A stretch of 64,000 bases of DNA from Arthrobacter russicus (lineage in GTDB: Bacteria > Actinomycetota > Actinomycetes > Actinomycetales > Micrococcaceae), in the NCBI RefSeq assembly GCF_031454135.1, contig NZ_JAVDQF010000001.1:2666001-2730000 (forward strand), in the 5' to 3' direction. The notes beneath the pieces are model-generated. The model saw only the letters and a program-made list of their open reading frames with translations. It was not told where the DNA came from and made no database searches. The translations under genes and the position numbers were made by a program. Of the stretch, positions 43,111 through 50,972 are shown one piece after another (positions within the stretch are counted from its first letter, which is position 1; each line of letters begins with the position of its first letter).

Positions 43111-43119
43111 TGCTTAACC

Positions 43120-43162
43120 CGAGTGCTGGGTCCGAATCTGCGCGATTCGGACCCAGCACTCG
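43120..43162. terminator. Perfect 19-bp hairpin
   Basis: Arms 43120-43138 and 43144-43162 match at every position around a five-base loop, only nine bases after the previous hairpin. A second terminator or an RNA-stability element in front of the oxidase gene are both possible. Confidence 0.6.
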
Positions 43163-43241
43163 AGCCAACTCGGCGCAACCCGTTACCGGCGATATCATTT
43201 CCGGGCAAGCACCTTTTGCCCTCATGGTTTGGGGACCATTC

Positions 43242-44957
43242 ATGAAGAATCAGAATTTGCCCATCGAAAACCTCGCGGGCGGGCTCAATCGCCGAGGATT
43301 CCTCGGCGCCACGGCCGCCGCAGCCGGCGGGTTCGTGTTCCTCGGATACGAGGCGCCGGCCAACGCGGCAGCCGGGCCGGCCGCCTTCCCGAAGACCATC
43401 CCGCTGTACCGCGAGGTCTACAAGAACTGGGACGAGGCCATCGTCTCCGACGCCCTCTGGACCTGCGCACCGACGTCGAGCGCCGACGTCGTCCGGGTGG
43501 TCAATTGGGCCCACAGCCAGGGCTACCGGGTCCGGGCCCGCGGCTACCGGCACAGCTGGTCGCCGCTGACCGTGGCCGGCAAAACTCCGGGCTCCGACAA
43601 GGTGATTCTGGTCGACACCACCAAAAGCCTGACCGGAATGCAGTTGGCCGGCGACCGGCTGGTCACCGTCCAAGCCGGGGCTTCGATGCTCGAACTGCTC
43701 ACCTATCTGGCCGCCAAAGGCTATGGACTCACTGCGGCCCCGGCGCCCGGAGATATTTCGGTGGCCGGCGCGCTGGCCATCAACGGGCACGGCACCGCGG
43801 TGCCGGGGGCCGGTGAATCCAGCTATCCCGGGCAGGGCTTCGGCACGCTGAGCAACCTGGTGGTCTCGGTCAAGGCGATCGTCTGGGACGAGACGCAGAA
43901 CGCCTATGCGGAGCGGCGCTTCGATCGCACTGATCCGGAATGCTCGGCCCTGCTGACCCACCTCGGCCGGTCGTTCCTCACCGAGGTCACGCTGCAGGTG
44001 GTCGACGATTACAACGTGCGCTGCCGCAACTACACGGACATCGATATCTCGGAGCTGTTCGCGCATCCGGACCGGATGACCTCCCGGTCATTGAGCCGGT
44101 TGATCGACGGTGCCGGCCGGGTGGGCATCATCTGGTACGCCTTCACCGACCGGCCTTGGGTGCAGATCTGGGAAGTCAGCCCGAACCGTCCGTGGTTCTC
44201 CCGCAAAGTGGTCACCCCGTTCAATTACCCGTTCGCGGACAACTTGCCGACGCCGGTGCCGCAGTTGCTGGGCGAACTGGTGGAGGGCAACCCGCAAGTA
44301 GCACCGAAGTTCTGCGCGGCGATCCTGGCGGCAACCGAAGCCGGACTCACGCTTTCCGGGGCCCGTGACATGTGGGGAAAATCGAAGAACTTCATCCACT
44401 TCGTCAAGCCGACGACGCTCCGGGTCACCGCCGGAAGCCACGCGGTGATCACCCGCCGGGACCAGGTGCAGCGCGTGGTGCACGATTTCACCACGTTCTA
44501 CAACCAGAAGTTGGCCGAGTACCAGGCGGCGAACAAGTTCCCGATCAATAGCGGACTGGAAATCCGAGTCACCGGACTGGACGACCCCCGGGACACCGGG
44601 ATTCCAGGAGCGCAGCCGGCCGCTTTGTCCGCGGCGCTTCCGGTGCCGGGCCGCCCGGACTGGGACACCGCGGTCTGGCTGGATGTGCTCACCTTGCCGG
44701 ACACCCCGGACAACGCCGAGTTCTACATGGAGTTGGAAGACTATTTCCACCGCTTCGACCCGGCGTTGGGACTGCCCCGGCCGGAGTGGGCCAAACGCTG
44801 GGCGCACACCCCGCAAGGTCCCTGGACTGATCGGAAAGCCCTCAAGCAGCAGATCCCGGCGGCCTTCCCGCAGTGGGAATCGGCGGTGGCCACTTTGGCG
44901 AAACACGATCCGGCAGGGCTGTACCGGAATCCATTGCTGGACGAGCTCTTCGGCTGA
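43242..44957 (+). CDS. Type II (covalent-FAD) cholesterol oxidase
   Basis: A 571-residue secreted flavoprotein. The N-terminus has a Tat signal, NRRGFLGATAAAAGGFVF. An FAD-binding PCMH domain follows, with RARGYRHSWSPL, where His104 is the expected covalent FAD attachment site of the vanillyl-alcohol-oxidase-fold cholesterol oxidases, and APAPGDISVAGALAINGHG. The C-terminal substrate domain contains RVTGLDD. It should oxidise sterols to 4-cholesten-3-one with release of hydrogen peroxide. The ATG at 43242 has GGGGA upstream; a start at 43224 would add six residues. No other sterol genes are nearby. Confidence 0.86.
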   Translation: MKNQNLPIENLAGGLNRRGFLGATAAAAGGFVFLGYEAPANAAAGPAAFPKTIPLYREVYKNWDEAIVSDALWTCAPTSSADVVRVVNWAHSQGYRVRARGYRHSWSPLTVAGKTPGSDKVILVDTTKSLTGMQLAGDRLVTVQAGASMLELLTYLAAKGYGLTAAPAPGDISVAGALAINGHGTAVPGAGESSYPGQGFGTLSNLVVSVKAIVWDETQNAYAERRFDRTDPECSALLTHLGRSFLTEVTLQVVDDYNVRCRNYTDIDISELFAHPDRMTSRSLSRLIDGAGRVGIIWYAFTDRPWVQIWEVSPNRPWFSRKVVTPFNYPFADNLPTPVPQLLGELVEGNPQVAPKFCAAILAATEAGLTLSGARDMWGKSKNFIHFVKPTTLRVTAGSHAVITRRDQVQRVVHDFTTFYNQKLAEYQAANKFPINSGLEIRVTGLDDPRDTGIPGAQPAALSAALPVPGRPDWDTAVWLDVLTLPDTPDNAEFYMELEDYFHRFDPALGLPRPEWAKRWAHTPQGPWTDRKALKQQIPAAFPQWESAVATLAKHDPAGLYRNPLLDELFG

Positions 44958-44992
44958 GCCGCTTCCGGGTACCGGCCTCACCTTCGGCTTCA

Positions 44993-45015
44993 TGACGTCG
45001 GATGACTCCGGATGA
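44993..45015 (+). promoter_or_regulatory. Sulfur-promoter direct-repeat motif, copy 3 (siroheme synthase)
   Basis: TGACGTC, then GGATGA twice with a ten-base period. TGAC begins 78 bases and the second repeat 61 bases before the ATG at 45071, two bases more than at ssuA and ssuB. TACAGT (45059-45064) lies six bases before the ATG. Confidence 0.55.
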
Positions 45016-45070
45016 ACCCGGCCGTAACACTCGTTCGTTGCGCTCATCCGGCGAAAACTACAGTCGGTCC

Positions 45071-46312
45071 ATGACCGCTCGCGATCTGTATCCGATTTCG
45101 CTCCGCCTGCTGGGCCGCCCAGCCTTGGTGGTGGGCGGTGGCCCGGTGGCGACCCGCAGGGCCAAAGCCCTGCTCGACGCGGGTGCGGTTCTCACCGTAG
45201 TAGCTCCCAAAGTCTCGGCCGAACTGCACGGAATGCACGACGCCGGTCTGCTCACCTGGCTTGCCCGCGCTTACCGGACTGCCGACTTGGCGGGCATGTG
45301 GTTCGCGCAGACGGCTACCGGGCTCCCGGAGGTAGACGGCCAGGTGGCGGCTGACGCCGAAGCCGCTCGGATCTGGTGTGTGAACGCGGCCGATCAGGAA
45401 GCTTCCTCAGCCTGGACGCCCGCCGTTGCGCAAGTGGACGATGTCACCGTTGCAGTCAACGCCGGCGGGGATCCGCGCCGCGCGCTGGCGATCCGGCGTG
45501 GCATTGTCGAGGCCTTTGAGACCGGAGCGTTGCCGGTCCGGCGCCACCGCCCCGGCAACGGCTCGGTTGCCCTGGTCGGCGGCGGTCCCGGCGCCGAAGA
45601 CCTGATCACGGTGCGCGGCCGGAAGCTGCTCGCGCAGGCCGATGTGGTGGTCGCCGATCGCCTCGGACCGCGCGGACTGTTGGCACAACTGGAATCCGAT
45701 ACGCAGGTCATCGAGGTGGGCAAGAGCCCGCAGCACCATCCGGTACCGCAGCACGAAATCAATGCAATTCTGGTCCGGGAGGCGAGGGCCGGAAAGCGGG
45801 TGGTCCGGCTCAAAGGCGGCGATCCGTTCGTTTTGGGCCGCGGCGGCGAAGAAGCCGAGTTCTGCCGGGAACACGGCGTCGACGTCGAAGTCGTCCCCGG
45901 TGTGACCTCGGCGGTTTCAGTACCGGCGGCGGCCGGGATCCCCGTGACGCACCGCGGGCTGGCCAGGGGATTCACCGTCGTTTCCGCACATGAGGATCTG
46001 GCCGACGTCCCGCCCGGCAGCGACCATACTGTGGTGCTCTTGATGGGCGTCGCCACGCTGCGCCGTTCCGCGGTGACCTTGACCACAAAGGAACGGGGCG
46101 AAAACTGCCCGGTTGCTATCATCGAAGATGGGTTCGGTTCCGGCCAGCGGATCACCATCGGCACCTTGGGCGGCATCGCTGATCAAGCGGAAGCCGTCGG
46201 GGTCGCCTCGCCCGCCGTCGTCGTGGTTGGCGATGTGGTGCGGATCAGCCCATTCGCGCCGGCCGAATTCGTCCGGGTTGCCATCGGCGAAGTAGCGCAC
46301 GCAGCTCGTTGA
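45071..46312 (+). CDS. cysG: Siroheme synthase: precorrin-2 dehydrogenase plus uroporphyrinogen-III methyltransferase
   Basis: A 413-residue fusion. The N-terminal NAD-binding domain (ALVVGGGPVATRRAKALLDAGA region, residues about 12-150) would oxidise precorrin-2. The C-terminal SUMT domain has VGGGPGAEDLITVRG, KGGDPFVLGRGGEE and VVPGVTSAVSVPAAAGIPVT. The middle ferrochelatase part of enterobacterial CysG is short, so the CbiX protein at 22874 may insert iron. It makes siroheme for the sulfite reductase. Leaderless start with TACAGT upstream; followed after 28 bases by the ferredoxin reductase. Confidence 0.92.
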   Translation: MTARDLYPISLRLLGRPALVVGGGPVATRRAKALLDAGAVLTVVAPKVSAELHGMHDAGLLTWLARAYRTADLAGMWFAQTATGLPEVDGQVAADAEAARIWCVNAADQEASSAWTPAVAQVDDVTVAVNAGGDPRRALAIRRGIVEAFETGALPVRRHRPGNGSVALVGGGPGAEDLITVRGRKLLAQADVVVADRLGPRGLLAQLESDTQVIEVGKSPQHHPVPQHEINAILVREARAGKRVVRLKGGDPFVLGRGGEEAEFCREHGVDVEVVPGVTSAVSVPAAAGIPVTHRGLARGFTVVSAHEDLADVPPGSDHTVVLLMGVATLRRSAVTLTTKERGENCPVAIIEDGFGSGQRITIGTLGGIADQAEAVGVASPAVVVVGDVVRISPFAPAEFVRVAIGEVAHAAR

Positions 46313-46340
46313 GCTTCGTATTCATAAGGAGAACGAACTG

Positions 46341-47786
46341 TTGTCTAGCCATACCGAACTGTTCCAGCGCAATGCTGACCGTCCGTTGCGGGTTGCCGTG
46401 GTGGGGTCTGGTCCGGCTGGGGTGTATGCGGCGGATATTTTGACGAAGTCTGATTTGGTCAAAAGTGGTGAGCTGTCGGTCAGTATTGATTTGTTTGATC
46501 GGTATCCGGCGCCGTTTGGTTTGATTCGGTATGGGGTGGCGCCGGATCATCCGCGGATCAAGGGGATTATTCAGGCGTTGCATAAGGTGCTGGATCGCGG
46601 CGATATCCGCTTCTTCGGCAACGTCGACTATGGCACTGACATCTCGCTGGCAGATTTGCGGAAGCATTATGATGCGGTGATTTTTGCTACTGGTGCGATT
46701 GATGATGCTGCTTTGAACATTCCGGGTATTGATCTGGATGGTTCTTTTGGTGGCGCTGATTTTGTTTCGTGGTATGACGGGCATCCTGATGTGGCGCGGG
46801 AGTGGCCATTGGAAGCGACTGAGATTGCCGTGCTGGGTAACGGCAACGTGGCGCTTGATGTTGCCCGGGTCTTGTCGAAGCATGCTGATGATTTGTTGGT
46901 GACGGAGATTCCGGAGAATGTTTATGCGGGGTTGAAGAAGTCTCCGGTGACTGATGTGCATGTGTTTGGTCGTCGGGGTCCGGCGCAGATTAAGTTCACG
47001 CCGTTGGAGTTGCGGGAGTTGTCGCATTCGAAGGATGTGGACATTATTTTGTATCCGGAGGATTTCGAGTTTGATGAAGCTTCGGATGAGGCGATCAAGA
47101 CGAATAACCAGGTGAAGACGATGGTGAACACGTTGACGAACTGGTTGGTAGAACAGCCGGAAGAGTCGACTGCTTCGCGTCGTCTGCATCTGCACTTCCT
47201 GCACAATCCGGTGGAGATTCTGGGTGTTGCTGGCAAGGTGACCGGGATCAAGTTTGAGCGTACTGAGTTGGATGGGACGGGTAATGCTCGGGGTACGGGG
47301 GAGTTCGTGGAGTACCCGGTGCAAGCGGTGTACCGCTCGATCGGCTACTTCGGCTCCGCACTGTCCGAGATCGAATTCGATGCGCAGCGCGGTGTGGTCA
47401 GCAATGCTGGTGGCCGGGTTCTGGGTGCCGACGGCGAACACACTCCGGGCATCTATGCGACGGGGTGGATCAAGCGCGGTCCGGTCGGTTTGATCGGGCA
47501 TACCAAAGGCGACGCCCTGGAGACCATCACCTACCTGTTGGAAGACCTGGATTCCCTGCCGGCCGCAGAGTCTCCGGACCCGGAGGCTGTCGTGGCGCTT
47601 TTGGACCAGCGTGGCGTCGAATTCACCAGCTGGGAAGGCTGGCACGCCCTGGACGCCCACGAAAAGTCGCTCGGTGAAAACTTTGACGCCGCGGCCCTGG
47701 GACTGGAAATCAGCCGCGAGCGGGTCAAAGTCGTCGCCCGCGACGAAATGGTCCAGATTTCCCGCAGCATCAGCGCCGACGTCTAA
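46341..47786 (+). CDS. Ferredoxin-NADP reductase, FprA type (copy 1)
   Basis: A 481-residue adrenodoxin-reductase-like flavoprotein: FAD motif VAVVGSGPAGVYAADIL near residue 17, NADP motif VLGNGNVALDVARVL near residue 155, and the closing GWIKRGPVGLIGHTK. It passes electrons from NADPH to ferredoxin, and next to siroheme synthase it is the likely donor system for sulfite reductase. TTG start supported by AAGGAGA eight bases upstream. Bases 46381-47363 are almost identical to the second copy at 55986 and use more T-ending codons than the gene's own 3' end. Confidence 0.92.
   Translation: MSSHTELFQRNADRPLRVAVVGSGPAGVYAADILTKSDLVKSGELSVSIDLFDRYPAPFGLIRYGVAPDHPRIKGIIQALHKVLDRGDIRFFGNVDYGTDISLADLRKHYDAVIFATGAIDDAALNIPGIDLDGSFGGADFVSWYDGHPDVAREWPLEATEIAVLGNGNVALDVARVLSKHADDLLVTEIPENVYAGLKKSPVTDVHVFGRRGPAQIKFTPLELRELSHSKDVDIILYPEDFEFDEASDEAIKTNNQVKTMVNTLTNWLVEQPEESTASRRLHLHFLHNPVEILGVAGKVTGIKFERTELDGTGNARGTGEFVEYPVQAVYRSIGYFGSALSEIEFDAQRGVVSNAGGRVLGADGEHTPGIYATGWIKRGPVGLIGHTKGDALETITYLLEDLDSLPAAESPDPEAVVALLDQRGVEFTSWEGWHALDAHEKSLGENFDAAALGLEISRERVKVVARDEMVQISRSISADV
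46381..47363 (+). repeat. 983-bp duplicated tract, copy A
   Basis: Aligned base by base with 55996-56978 (constant offset of 9615) I count 13 mismatches and no gaps. Outside this tract the two genes differ strongly, apart from short identical blocks near 47452-47520 and 47611-47740. This is the pattern of a recent gene-conversion tract. Confidence 0.88.
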
Positions 47787-47802
47787 TCCCTGCCCTCCGG
47801 AT

Positions 47803-47836
47803 TACGCGCGAACGCACACGTGTGCGTTCGCGCGTA
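47803..47836. terminator. Perfect 34-base palindrome between convergent genes
   Basis: Positions 47803-47819 and 47820-47836 are exact complements, including alternating CGCG segments. It lies between the ferredoxin reductase and the convergent PucR regulator and is a good bidirectional terminator candidate. Confidence 0.65.
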
Positions 47837-47874
47837 GGGCAACGGGTGGGTTGGGCAGGTGGGGGAGAAGCGGG

Positions 47875-49317
47875 TCAGTTCAGCTTGCGGACGGAGAGGG
47901 CGAGCCAGAGCTGCACCCGGTCTGCGGTCACGGCCGGGTCGAATCCGGTCAGCTCGGTGATTTGGCCCAAACGGTAACGCACCGTGTTGCGGTGCAGTGA
48001 AAGATCGTCGGCGACGGCGGCCAGCGACCCGTTCAGCTGGAGGTAGCTGGCCAAGGTGTTCATCAGTTCCGCGCCATGCAACTCGTCGAATTCGAGCAAC
48101 GGCCCCAAAGTCTCGGTTGCCATGTCCAGCATCGGCACGTCTTCGCTGGCCAGAAGCAACGAAGTCAAGGACAGCCGTTCCGGCTCGTTGACGTCCAAGC
48201 CGCGGCCCGCCGCTTCCCGGGCTTCGAAATAGCTCCAACGCAAGCCGTTGGCCTGTGTGTAGGCTCCACCGACGCCGACTGAGGCCGGAATCCCAGCGCC
48301 GTGCAAATATCGCGACAGATGCCGTGCCAGTTGCACCGGATCCCCGACCGCAGCGGGCAAAACCACCAAAAACTCACCGTCCACCACCGCAGTGATCCCG
48401 GCCCCGAGTGCTGGCGGCAAGGCGATGCCGCTCAACAGGGCGAACTTCTTGTCCGGGACCTGGACCAGCAACATCAGGTTCTTCTCCGCCGGATTGATCT
48501 GGATGCCGCGCAATCTGGCCGAGATGTCGGCTGCCGGCAACGCGGCACGCAGTACGTCATGGATGACCTGCCCGGCGACGTGCCGCCCGGCGTCCCGACG
48601 CTGCCATTGATTGGCGAGTTCCAAGCTGATCAGGCTCTTCGCATAGTCGACGATTCCGGCATCCCGGAATGGCTTGCGCAACCACAGCGTGCAGGAGTCC
48701 CGTTTGCCGGTCGGTACCGGAACCGGGAGCCAATCGTCGTCGTTGGGCTCGGCGTCGGGCAAGGAACTGAAAACCTTGGCCTGGAATTGTTCCAGCACGA
48801 CGTCGGTGCCCACCATCGACTGAAGCGTCGCCAACAGGCTGGGCAGCCCGGATCCGAGGGTTTGGTTTGCGGTCAGCAAGGACTGCGCCAACGCTTGATG
48901 GCCGGCGAGCAGTGCCTCCAGCTCCGCGACGTGCTCGGCGCTAAGCGCATCGGCGACCAGCTTGCCGACCGCGATGAACGGGGTCTGGTACGGGACTTCG
49001 ATGATCGGGATGCTCCAGCGGTTTGCCTCGGCGACCAGTGGGGCAGGTACCGCGTCATGGCCGAAGCCGGTGCCGAAACCGATGCCTACGGCGCCGGCCC
49101 GCTTGACCTGCCGGACGAAAACCCGTTGCGCATCAGCCGTGGCCAAGCGGGCTCCGGTGGTCAGGACCAACTCGGAGCCGCTCAGGAAAGGCTGTGGATT
49201 CTCGACTTCGGTGACCGCGACCCACTCGATCGGGGTGCCCACCGTGCTGGTCGAAGAGCCGAGCGCGCGCAGTTTGAGTGTGGGGTTGTCGAGCAGGTCG
49301 GTGAGCGTAATCGCCAT
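47875..49317 (-). CDS. PucR-family transcriptional regulator
   Basis: A 480-residue regulator with an N-terminal PucR ligand domain (about 1-125), a central GGDEF-like segment and the C-terminal PucR/CdaR helix-turn-helix with ADDLSLHRNTVRYRLGQI. It is divergent from an aldehyde dehydrogenase/gabT pair. In Corynebacterium the PucR-type GabR activates the GABA genes, so a similar role is a reasonable inference. ATG with TAGCGT (49325-49330, minus) seven bases upstream. Confidence 0.9.
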   Translation of the reverse strand: MAITLTDLLDNPTLKLRALGSSTSTVGTPIEWVAVTEVENPQPFLSGSELVLTTGARLATADAQRVFVRQVKRAGAVGIGFGTGFGHDAVPAPLVAEANRWSIPIIEVPYQTPFIAVGKLVADALSAEHVAELEALLAGHQALAQSLLTANQTLGSGLPSLLATLQSMVGTDVVLEQFQAKVFSSLPDAEPNDDDWLPVPVPTGKRDSCTLWLRKPFRDAGIVDYAKSLISLELANQWQRRDAGRHVAGQVIHDVLRAALPAADISARLRGIQINPAEKNLMLLVQVPDKKFALLSGIALPPALGAGITAVVDGEFLVVLPAAVGDPVQLARHLSRYLHGAGIPASVGVGGAYTQANGLRWSYFEAREAAGRGLDVNEPERLSLTSLLLASEDVPMLDMATETLGPLLEFDELHGAELMNTLASYLQLNGSLAAVADDLSLHRNTVRYRLGQITELTGFDPAVTADRVQLWLALSVRKLN

Positions 49318-49350
49318 GCACTCAACGCTACCGTGACAGACTATACAAAC

Positions 49351-49378
49351 GCACTATCGCTTTGCTTGACTCTAGTGC
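49351..49378. promoter_or_regulatory. Inverted repeat in PucR/aldehyde-dehydrogenase gap
   Basis: GCACTA (49351-49356) and TAGTGC (49373-49378) form an inverted repeat with a 16-base spacer in the divergent promoter region. It is a plausible PucR-type operator; the assignment rests on position only. Confidence 0.4.
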
Positions 49379-49475
49379 ATTCGTCCATTCATGCCGGGCA
49401 CTACGTGTCATAGGCTCCAGATGGATCATCGTCATTACGCGCGATTACTCACCTACCGAACAGAGGTTGGACACC

Positions 49476-50906
49476 GTGGTCAACACCTTGCAGAACTTCA
49501 TCAACGGCGAATTCGTCCCGGTTGCCGGCAGCGGAGCCCTCGACATCGTCAACCCGGTAACCGAAGAGATCGTCGCCAGCGCGCCGATCTCCGGCCAAGC
49601 CGATATCGATGCGGCGATGGCCGCGGCAGCAAAGGCCTTCACCACCTGGAAGCGGACGACGCCGGGCGACCGGCAGTTGCTGTTGCTCAAGCTGGCCGAC
49701 GCCATGGAGGCGCGCAGCGACGAATTGGTCGAAGCACAGCACCGCAATACCGGCCAGCCGAAGCAGCTCATCGCCGATGAGGAGGTCGGCGCGGGCGCCA
49801 ACCAGATCCGGTTCTTCGCCGGAGCCGCCCGGTTGCTGGAAGGCAAGAGCGCCGGCGAGTACATGGAAGGCTTCACCTCTTATGTTCGGCGCGAACCCGT
49901 CGGCGTGATCGCCCAGGTAACGCCGTGGAACTACCCCTTGCTGATGTTGATCTGGAAGATCGGACCGGCCCTGGCCGCCGGGAACACGATCGTGCTCAAG
50001 CCTTCGGACACCACTCCGGAAAGCACCCTGGTTCTTGCCGATCTGATCAAAGAGATCTTCCCGGCCGGCGTGTTCAATGTGGTGCTCGGCAACGGCGAGA
50101 CCGGCGCGGCGATGGTGGCGCACAAGACCCCGGCGATGGTCTCGATCACCGGTTCGGTCCGGGCCGGCATCGCGGTGGCCACCGGTGCGGCCGCCGGACT
50201 CAAACGGGCCCATCTGGAACTCGGCGGCAAAGCCCCGGCGCTGGTCTTCGCCGATGCGGATCTGGCCAGGACCGCCCAGGCCGTGGCGGAGTTCGCTTTC
50301 TTCAACGCCGGCCAGGACTGCACCGCGATCACCCGGGTGCTGGTCCAAGACTCGGCCAAGGACGAGTTCCTCGGGCTGCTCAAAACCGCGGCCGAAGGTT
50401 TGCACACCGGCAGCCAGGACGACAGCGAGAATTACTACGGCCCGCTCAACAACGTGAACCACTTCAACGCGGTCAGCAAGGTAGTCGAATCACTGCCCGA
50501 GTACGCGACCGTGGTCACCGGCGGGCACCGGACCGGGGAAAAAGGGTTCTTCTATGCGCCCACCGTGGTGGCCGATGTGAAACAAACCGATGACATCGTG
50601 CAGCGGGAAACCTTCGGCCCGGTGATCACGGTGCAGAGCTTCAGCACCGAAGACGAGGCTGTGACCCTGGCGAACGACGTCGACTACGCGCTCGCCTCGA
50701 GCGTCTGGACGACCGACCACGGTACCGCGATGCGGGTCTCCCGGGAACTGGATTTCGGTGCGGTCTGGATCAACACCCACGTCATGCTGACCGCGGAAAT
50801 GCCGCACGGCGGATTCAAGCAATCCGGCTACGGCAAAGATCTTTCGATGTACGGCGTCGAAGATTACACCCGGATCAAGCACGTCATGTCCGCTCTGGAC
50901 GCGTAG
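49476..50906 (+). CDS. Aldehyde dehydrogenase (gamma-aminobutyraldehyde dehydrogenase-like)
   Basis: A 476-residue NAD(P)-dependent aldehyde dehydrogenase with LELGGKAPALVF (Glu about 247) and catalytic Cys in FNAGQDCTAITRVL (about 282). It resembles PatD-type enzymes that turn 4-aminobutanal into GABA, which gabT just downstream would then use, so this is probably a putrescine/GABA route. I chose the GTG at 49476 (AGAGG nine bases upstream, family-like start MVNTLQNFINGEFV); a longer frame back to 49362 overlaps the promoter region. Confidence 0.87.
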   Translation: MVNTLQNFINGEFVPVAGSGALDIVNPVTEEIVASAPISGQADIDAAMAAAAKAFTTWKRTTPGDRQLLLLKLADAMEARSDELVEAQHRNTGQPKQLIADEEVGAGANQIRFFAGAARLLEGKSAGEYMEGFTSYVRREPVGVIAQVTPWNYPLLMLIWKIGPALAAGNTIVLKPSDTTPESTLVLADLIKEIFPAGVFNVVLGNGETGAAMVAHKTPAMVSITGSVRAGIAVATGAAAGLKRAHLELGGKAPALVFADADLARTAQAVAEFAFFNAGQDCTAITRVLVQDSAKDEFLGLLKTAAEGLHTGSQDDSENYYGPLNNVNHFNAVSKVVESLPEYATVVTGGHRTGEKGFFYAPTVVADVKQTDDIVQRETFGPVITVQSFSTEDEAVTLANDVDYALASSVWTTDHGTAMRVSRELDFGAVWINTHVMLTAEMPHGGFKQSGYGKDLSMYGVEDYTRIKHVMSALDA

Positions 50907-50972
50907 CTCGCGTCGCTCAGCCTGGGCAACAACCCAAGCTAAAACTTTTTCGCAATCGTGAAAGGCAACATC

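Noticed and set aside
43120-43162. The 19-bp hairpin as a miniature transposon
   Set aside because: There is no target-site duplication and no second copy in the window, and it lies at a gene end where a terminator is expected.
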